DNA from: Chrysochromulina tobinii
Lineage: Eukaryota > Haptophyta > Prymnesiales > Chrysochromulinaceae
DNA length: 19,415 nucleotides
Reading direction: 5' to 3'
Assembly: GCA_001275005.1 (NCBI GenBank)
Contig: JWZX01001951.1
Span: forward strand, 1 to 19,415
Shown here: one piece after another, positions 8,843 through 16,700 of the stretch
Layout: each line of letters opens with the position of its first letter
How positions within the stretch are numbered: position 1 is the stretch's first letter
Program-made: the position numbers and the translations under genes
The notes under the pieces: model-generated
Database searches by the model: none
Seen by the model: only the letters and a program-made list of their open reading frames with translations
What the model was told of the DNA's origin: nothing

Positions 8843-9475
8843 CTGTACAACCCCCCTGATGAAGTTGAGCCCGATCTCCTGCACGACGCCCAACGAGCCC
8901 GGATTGATGTTGAACACCACGCCCGGGGGGTCAGGCGGGCACGTGCCGCACGCAACCGGGCTCACGGTCCGCGCGATGGAATAGGAGGCACATGCGGAGG
9001 GCTGCGCTCCAAAGTAGGAGCATGGTAGGGGTGCGCCGCTCGCGTCCAAGGTGCTCCTGTTCACATCACCGGCGCATTGAGTGGGCGGAGGCGGACACGG
9101 TGGCTGCATTTGCACGGACTCTGCCCGGTGCTGCTGAGTCCGGTGCTGCTGCATTTGCACGGACTCTGTCCGATGCGCAGCACCAGTCCCATCGCCATCG
9201 AGCAGCACCGTCGTCGCCATGGCGCTCACCCCGGGGACGATGAGGGCGAGCAAGGCCACTATGACCCACCTGTGTTGGTAGGGGTGATTGTTCTTCGACC
9301 AAATCACGAAGTGCGTGTTCCTGTTCCGGCTGGACCTTTCCTGCTCCGTGCAAACTGCATAGACGAGCATCATCCCGCAGAGCCTGAGCAGCACGAGCGC
9401 GCCGAGGACGGGTTGACGGCTTCCCCGCAGGGGCAACTCATCCCCGTCAAAGGGTGTCGAGGTTGCGCCACGCAC
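8843..9475 (-). pseudogene. Signal peptide plus beta-helix gene fragment
   Basis: The frame continues without a stop from the ACC fragment but the content changes completely. It includes STPFDGDELPLRG, then a signal-peptide-like segment (HRWVIVALLALIVPGVSAMA), then a Gln/Pro-rich stretch, Cys-containing sequence (CSYFGAQPSACASYSIA) and NINPGSLGVVQEIGLNFIRG. The last string closely parallels NINPGSSGVVQVIGLNITRG in the secreted mosaic protein at 480-421, so this is a piece of a paralogue. It ends at a good donor (TACAG|GTACGT) just where the beta-helix rungs should begin. A secretory signal in the middle of a cytosolic-type frame makes a real single protein unlikely. Confidence 0.55.
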
Positions 9476-10438
9476 CTCAGCTTCTGACTTGAGCTCGGCC
9501 TTGAGCTCGCTCACGGCCTCGTCGAACGGCTCCTCGGCCTTCATCAGGCCAAACTTGGCCACGGTCAGGGCGACCTCCTTGTAGGCCGCGGCCGCGCCGG
9601 GCATCTGCGAGAGCGTCACGACGACGTTGAGCGACGGCGGCAGGGTGCCCAGCGGCTCGACGCCGAAGCGCTCCGGGAAGCCCGAGAGCTGGCCCATCAT
9701 CGAGATCACAAGGAGATTGCGCCCCTTGAGCTGCTCGTGCGCAAAGGCCGACGCGCCCACCGCCAGGTCGGTCGACATGTCGACGAACGTGCTCTCGACG
9801 TTGACGTAGCGCGTGAGGAGGGCGCACGTGACGTCGACGGCGTTCTCGCGCAGGCCCTTGGCGTACTTGTCGATCTTCGCCGTCACGGGCGCGATGGTAA
9901 TGCGCACGTTGGCCTGCTTCGACTCGAAAAGCGACTTGACGGACTCCTCCACGACGGCGCGCACCATAGTCACCAGGTTGGCGGTCTCGGTCGAGTCCAT
10001 GCCGTTCACATGCTCGGCAAGCGTGGCGGCGTACACCTTCTGCATCATCGCGTCGAGCTCCACCGGCATCTTCTGGCCGAGAGCGGACGCAGCATCATTG
10101 ATCTCCTCGATGGGCAAGTTGACCGACGTGATCGCCGAGGGCATGGCCTGCACCGCGGGCTCGGCATCGAGCACGTAGCCGTCCATGACGAGCTTGAGCG
10201 TCTTCTGCGTCTTGCGGAAGCGCTTGAGCGTGGCGGAGCCGGCGACCATCTCCTCGCCGGTCGCGTACTCGAGGGTCCCGTTGAACGCGCCCATCTTCTT
10301 GACGCGGGACGTGTCCGCGAGCGTGAGGGGGGCGAGCAGGTCGCCCTGGTTGATGATGGAGCCCGCGGGCTTCTCGTGCTTGATCACGTCGCCCTCATGC
10401 TTGATCACGCCGCCCTCATGCTTGAGTTGTGCCGTCAC
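9476..10438 (-). pseudogene. Acetyl-CoA carboxylase fragment (BCCP tail plus start of central domain)
   Basis: These 321 codons lie between acceptor CATCAG|GTGACG and donor GCTGAG|GTGCGT. KHEKPAGSIINQGDLLAPL with LADTSRVKK matches the end of the biotin-carrier domain and the linker of eukaryotic multidomain ACC. LKLVMDGYVLDAEPAVQAM, LPIEEINDAASALGQKMPVE, NAVDVTCALLTRYVNVESTF and EQLKGRNLLVISMMGQLSG follow the ACC central domain in the right order. The biotin carboxylase domain, the biotinyl-lysine motif (MKM) and the carboxyltransferase are absent, so the piece alone cannot be an active carboxylase. Whole ACC is over 2000 residues. It sits in phase between ARM exons and may be a captured exon, a pseudogene or part of a chimeric transcript. 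The family call is from memory of ACC motifs. Confidence 0.7.
10374..10425 (-). repeat. 21-bp in-frame duplication at the start of the ACC fragment
   Basis: The unit encoding KHEG(G/D)VI is present twice plus a partial third copy (KHEKPAG). It replaces the region where the biotinyl-lysine hairpin should be and begins a few codons after a class A acceptor. It looks like another short exonic tandem duplication of the kind seen around the ARM introns. Confidence 0.65.
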
Positions 10439-10753
10439 CTGATGAGGGAGGCAATCATCAGGTCATCATAGGCAATCAGAGGGCGATCAGAGGTCATCCG
10501 ACGCAATCAAGAGGCAATCAGAGGTCATCCCAGTAATGGAGGCGGTTCGCACAGCAGTCAGAGATATACAATCGTTAAAGGTGTGATCACACCTCCGAGT
10601 CTGTAGCGATACGTAATGAGACTCATCAGCCCGCAGCAGGCAATTACATGCAATTAAGAAGGTCATCAGAGACTCATCAGGGACTCATCAGGGATGCAAT
10701 CGCGAGATCGGATGCGATCGAGTGTCGTCAACGTTCGTCAGTGGGGCAATCAC
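10439..10753 (-). other. Intron between ARM exon and ACC fragment, with palindrome
   Basis: The donor is GTGCAG|GTGATT (10754/10753) and the acceptor tail is the class A consensus CCTCCCTCATCAG (10439). Both are phase 0. Repeats of GGTCATCAGA type occur at 10440-10530 and 10660-10690. The middle part (about 10535-10625) is non-repetitive and richer in A and T, and contains the palindrome at 10579-10594. Confidence 0.5.
10579..10594. promoter_or_regulatory. 16-bp perfect palindrome inside the intron next to the ACC fragment
   Basis: AGGTGTGATCACACCT is perfectly palindromic. It shares the inverted GTGTGA/TCACAC half-sites with the palindrome at 2445-2460, but without the ACGT centre. It lies in the only non-repetitive part of this intron. 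It may be a protein-binding site carried in with the ACC-side DNA. Confidence 0.3.
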
Positions 10754-13700
10754 CTGCACGCGATGCTGCGCCGGCGCAATCTGTCCAAGCGCCAATGCAG
10801 TGTGCGTCTGCTCCTGTGCAGTCTGTCCTTCCCGCAGCTTGCGATCGAGCTGTGGAATGGCGCCCCACTTTGCGAGCGCCCCCCGGTTATCAGAATAGAG
10901 AGAGAGTGAGTAGAGCAGCTGGGTCACGGTGTCCTGATGAGGGAGGCATCAAGAGGTCATCAGAGGTCATCAGAGGTCATCAGAGGGAGTAGAGCAGTTG
11001 ACGAAGACCAGTGGCGGGAGACCGCGCGCCGTGATGAGCACTTGCACGCGGGCGGCGCGAGTGCCCACGACGACATGAGGTGGCGCGGCTCACCTGCGCC
11101 TCATTCGAGGATGTTTCCTGACTGAGCATCGCGACAGGGGTCTCAAAGAGCGCCACGAGAGCAGGTACGCCACCCGCCTTAGCGATGGCCATTCCGTTGC
11201 TGTGAAGCTTGGCGAGTGAGTGCAGCGCGCCCGCCGTCGTCTCTGCGGCCAGGGCGCCCCCTTCGCTACCTGATGAGGGAGGCAACCAAGAGGTGTCCTC
11301 AGCGATCATCTGAGGTCATCAGGTGTCATCAAGCTACCAGATGAGGGAGGCAGTCAAGATCAATAATGAGGTGTCCTCAGAGACATCTCAGAGGCCACCA
11401 GAGTCTATCAGAGGTCATCGGAGGTCATCAGAGGTCCCTCAGCAGTCCGCACCCGGTTGCAGCAGCGCGACTAGCGGAAATATGATGCCGCCGCATTCGA
11501 AGATGAGCTGCTGATTGGGCGCGTGATCAGCGGCGAGGCTCCAGAGAGCCCCGGCGGCATCTTGATGCACCTCGGGAGACCCTTTCGAGAGTAGGCCGAT
11601 GAGTAGTGGCACGCCGCCCGACGTGGCGATCGCCTTTTGATTGGGCCCGTTTTGGAAGGCCATCGACCAAAGCGCCGAGGCAACCTCCTTTTGAAGGAGC
11701 ACCTGATGATGATGGGGGGCAATCGAGACGTGTCATCAGTGGTCATCAGTGGTCATCGGTGGTCATCAGAGGTGCGTATCGGAGGCATCAGAGGTGCGTA
11801 TCGGAAAGGTCATCAGACTCTTGGTACGCAACCAGTCACGCAATCAGTCACGCAATCAGCCACGCAAGCAGCAGTGCTCATCAAGGGAGATCGCACCTCA
11901 GCCTTGTCGATCCCCTTGACGCCCGATGAGAGCATGCCAACGAGCGGCCCGATGGCGCCCCACCTGCATGCGATCAGTGGCAAGCATCAGTGGCAATCAT
12001 CAGTGGCAATCAGTGGCAGCATGACTCAATAGCGGCCCGACGGCGCCTCACTTGGCGAGCGCCTCTTGATTGGACGTAAGCAGAGGTCATCAGAGGTCAT
12101 CAGAGGTCATCAGCGGCCCGACGGCGCCTCACTTGGCGCGCGCCTCTTGATTGGATGTGTGAGCTCGCGCGAGGTTCGAGATCGCACGAGCTGCCTTCGT
12201 GCGTGTCGGCGTGTCGGGCGCAGTGAGCAGCTGCACCAGCATCGTCGCGATCGTGTTCTGGTTCTGCGGATTATCGAGTGCGATCGCTGCTAGCGCCCCC
12301 GCCGCCTGAAGTTGTGTCTCGGCACCGCCAACTCCCAATAAGGCAACCAGCGGAGCTAGCCCCCCCGCCTCCGCAATCGCCGCCTGGTTCTGTGCATGGT
12401 TCGCCGAGAACGACCAGAGCGCCGAGGCGGCGGCTTTCTTTGCTGACTCGGCCCCGTCGCCTTCGAGCCACGAGACACGAAGGGGCGCGCTGTGGTGAGC
12501 ACTTGCATGCAAGGCGGGTGCACAGAGGCCCATCCGCGTGATTCGCAGGCCATGCACGTACCTTGGAGTAGCGCCACGAAGGGTGCGATGCCCCCAGCCT
12601 GGGCGGCGGCGCTCTGGTTGGCCGGGTTGTGCGCCGAGAGCTCGGAGAGGGCAGAGGCCGCGCGGGCATTTACCTGATGAGGGATGCAATCCGAGGCCAT
12701 CAGAGGTCATCAGAGGCTATCAGCGGTCACAGCGGTCATCAGAGGCCATGAGGAGCACTCACCTCGTCTCCGTGCTCGCGTGACAGAAGGCTCACGAGGG
12801 GCGCGATGCCACCCGCCGCCGCGATCGCCGTTTGGTTGTCCTTCGAGCCCATCGCTATCGACGCCAGTGCGCCCGCTGCCTTGCCCTGCGCCTTGGTCGA
12901 CTCTTCGTGCAGCAGTCTCACGAGTGGTGTGATGGCGCCGATGCCCGCAATCGCCTGATGAGGAATGCAATCCGAGGTCATCAGAGGCCATTAGAGGGTG
13001 TAGCGAGTGGTGAAGGCGCCGATGCCCGTAATCACCTGCGAGTTGGCAATCAGAGGCACTCAGAGGCACTCAGAGGCACTCAGAGGCACTCAGAGGCACT
13101 CAGAGGCAATCACCTGCGAGTTGGCCTTGTTGTTCCGCGAGAGCGACCAGAGGGCGCCGGCGGCCTCGGAGCGTGCCTCCACCCCCTGGCTCGCTACGAT
13201 GTTGACCCCACCCGCGCTGATGACGAGCTCAATCGAATTCCTTCTCTCTCGAGTGGCGGCGGCGACGGCGGCGGCGGCGCCCTGTAGAGAATCATCGCCC
13301 GACATGTAGGGGATCGACGGGTCGAGCATGCCGACAAGCAACTCGAGAGCGCCTTCTTTGGCAACCGCGGTCTGTATCTCCTTGGAATCGCGCGACATGT
13401 TCGAGAGGACCGCCGCCGCTTTGGATTGCGCCTCGGTGCTCTCGACCGTGAGCAAGCCGACGAGCGGCTTGACGCCGCCATGCGACGCGATCGAGATCAG
13501 ATTCTCGGGCTTGTCGCCGCTCAAGTGCACGAGTACCTGATGAGGGAGGCACTCAGAGGAAATTAGAGGTCATCAGACGCGCCGCGGCCGCGAGGGTCTA
13601 ATTAGAGGTCATCAGAGGTCATCAGAGGTCATCAGAGGTCATCAGAGGTCATCAGAGGTCATCAGAGGTCATCGGAGGCCATCAGACGTACCGCGGCCGC

Positions 13701-16700
13701 GAGGGTCTTAGCTTTGAGGCTCGTCGCTCCTGCCTCATGACTACCGCGCAGCTGCACGATGAGCCTCTCAATCGCACCCGCCTCTGCGATGGCCGTACGG
13801 TTCTCCGCATGCTCGGCAAACTTGATGAGCATTTGGGTCACCTGATGAAGGAGGCAATCAAGAGGCCATCAGACGCCATCAGAGGCCAACACGGCAAACT
13901 TATTGATGAGCATCGGGGTCACCTGATGAAGGAGGCAATCAAGAGGCCATCAGACGCCATCAGAGGCCAACACGGCAAACTTGATGAGCATCTGTGTCAC
14001 CTGATGAAGGAGGCAATCAAGAGGCCATCAGACGCCATCAGAGGCCATCAGACTCAATCAGGGGCCATCAGAGGGGTCACAGAGGCCATCATTGGTTACC
14101 TGCTCTTGGGCCTCTGCTGAGCCCGATCAATCAAGGACCATCAGAGGGGTCATCCGAGGCCATCATGGGTCACCTGCTCTTGGGCCTCTGCTGAGCCCGA
14201 TCCGAGCAGCGCCACAAGGCCCGTCGCGATCGCGAGTTGGTTCGAAGGGTCGTTCTGCGCGAGGCAAGTGAGAGCAAGGACTGCTTCCTCCTTCGCTGCG
14301 ATCGTGCCGGTGCCAAGCAGCGCGACGAGCGGCGAGATGGCGCCCGCATTCACGATGCGCACCTGATCAGGGAGGGAGGCAATCAAGAGTAAATCAAGAG
14401 GATCTCACAGGCAATCACAGGCAATCGGAGCCAGTGTCACGATGGCGATGAGCGCCGAAAGAGATGATGCCCGAGTGTTCACGGTGCCCGAGTGTCCATA
14501 TTAGGCAATGGTGCGTACCGGCGCGCCCTGGTTATTCGTCGCGAGGAGCCACAGGACATGGGCTGCACGCCCTTGCGCCTCCTCATTCTTACCTGATGAG
14601 TGAGGCAATCCGATGGTCATCAGCGCTCATCATCAGCGCTCATCATCAGCGCTCATCATCAGCGCTCATCATCAGCGCTCATCATCAGCGCTCATCATCA
14701 GCGCTCATCATCAACGCTCATCAGTCTTACTTCCAAGGAGGCCGACGAGCTTCTTCGCAATCTGGGCTTGATTGTCCGGGTTCTCATTCGAGAGCCGCGT
14801 TAACGCCGCGATGGCGTGTACGTGCGCCTGCTCCGTCCCGTCGTCGAGCAGCTGCACGAGCGGCGCGATCCCGCCCGCTTTGGCGATCGTCACTTGGTTG
14901 ACTGCATCCACGGAGAGGTGCCAGAGCGCCGAGGCGGCGCGCTCTTTGCCCATTTGATTGCCAGAGCTCACCTGTCAACCACGGTCAAGGCGCCGTGGTG
15001 AGCACACGCATGCTGGGTTGCCCATTTGATTGCCAGAGTTCACTAGGCTGACGAGCACTAAGAGGTCATCCGAGGTCATCCGAGGTCATCCGAGGTCCTC
15101 CGAGGTCCTCAGAGGTCCTCAGAGGATATCAGAGGATATCAGAGGTCATCAGAGGTCCTCAGCTCACCAGGCCGACGAGCGGTAAGATGCCTCCGGACGC
15201 CGAGATTGCAATCAGAATGCAATCAGCATGCAATCAGCTCACCAGGCCGACGAGCGGTAAGATGCCTCCGGACGCCGAGATTGCATTCAGTCGATCACCT
15301 TCGAAGATATCCCACACTCCTTTGACGCCGTCACTCGTCTCCTCAATGCTATTCGAGTCACTTCCGGTGCCGAGGAAAGAGTTCGCCAAGGTTTCCGCAG
15401 TCTCGGCGGTGCCTGTGAACGGGGGGGCGAGGCGCCGATGTGAGCACATGCATGCCAGGCTGGGTTCATCAAGATGTCCGCCGTCTCGGCAGTACCTGAC
15501 GGCGCGGACATCGCGACGGGCCGTTTGCCGCCCTTGATCTCCTGCAACGAGCGCATCGCAAGCGGGCCGACCAGCGGCAGCACTTCCTTACCCCACGGTT
15601 CCCGCGCAAACACCTTCTCGAGCTCCGTTTGGATCCGCTGCCGTTCGATGATGGCGCCCTGGGGGGCGAGGGAGACAGCGAGCGCGCTGTGGTGAGCACT
15701 GGTTGCATGCCACCCAGGTCCAAATCAGGCGATGCACTGGGCGCGCTGTGGTGAGCACTGGTTGCATGCCACGCAGGTCCAAATCAGGCGATGCGTAGCG
15801 ATGCACTGTTTACCTTGGCGAGGTCCGAGACGACCGCCGCCGCGAGCTCCTGCGCCTTGGCCGAGCCCGTCTTTGAGAGCGCGACCAGCTCGGCGATCGC
15901 GCCGCAGTCGACGATGACGCCCTGATTGTCCGTGGTGGCGCACAGGTGCCAGATGGCGCGTGCTGCATGCTCCTGCGCTAGCTCAGAGCCGATGCGGAGA
16001 AGCATCAGAAGCGGTGGTACGCCTCCTTCGTCGATGATGCGCTCCTGCATCATCTCGTCTCCGTACGCGAGGTCCGAGAGGGTCGCCGCGGCCTGTTCTT
16101 GCATGCCGATCACTTCCTCGGTATGCGACTGAGGAGACTCTTCCTTGTCCTTGGAGCCCTTGTCCTGGCGGGGAGATGGCGAAGCTCATCAGTGGCAATC
16201 AATGGTAATCTAAGGCTCGTCAGTGGCAATCAATGGCAATCAAAGGGCAAGCCCCTCACCTTCGTCGAGATGACAGAGCTCATCAGTGGCAATCAATGAC
16301 AATCAAGGGGGGCATGCCCCTCACCTTCACCGTGGGCATGCTCCCCAGCTCATCCGTGTTCGCGCCGATCACGCGCGCCACGAGCTCCCACATCTTGCGA
16401 GACGTGATGGTCGACGAGAGAGAGACCGATGTGAGCATCGTGATGAGTCGCTTGACGCCGCCCGCCTGCGCGATCAGATGGCGCCGATCAGGTCATCCGA
16501 GGTCATCCGGGGACATCCCCGAGGTCATCCGAGGTCATCCGAGGTCATCAGCACACCTGCGCGATCAGATGGCGCCGTACCGCGCCCGGCTTCTCCGGCG
16601 TCTTCAGCGACCCTCCCGTTGGGGAGTTCGGTCGGCCGTGCACCGAATCGGCCGCCTCGTTGCCTAATATGGCATCGGCGCCCGTCTCGGCTTCGGGTGG

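Noticed and set aside
10374-10438. Functional biotin attachment site in the ACC fragment
   Set aside because: No MKM motif is present; the region holds a KHEG duplication instead.
9477-10471. Plus-strand frame of 244 codons opposite the ACC fragment
   Set aside because: His/Arg/Leu-rich complement of a clearly recognisable minus-strand domain.
12487-12515. CTCACCACAG as the acceptor of ARM intron 19
   Set aside because: Using it would break the frame and add non-ARM residues; the downstream CTCGAAG|GCGACG gives LLQGDGAESAKKAAASALWS in perfect ARM register.
13605-13675. Regular 10-bp repeats that could suggest a CRISPR array
   Set aside because: The units are only 10 bp and contiguous, with no unique spacers; they lie inside a eukaryotic intron.
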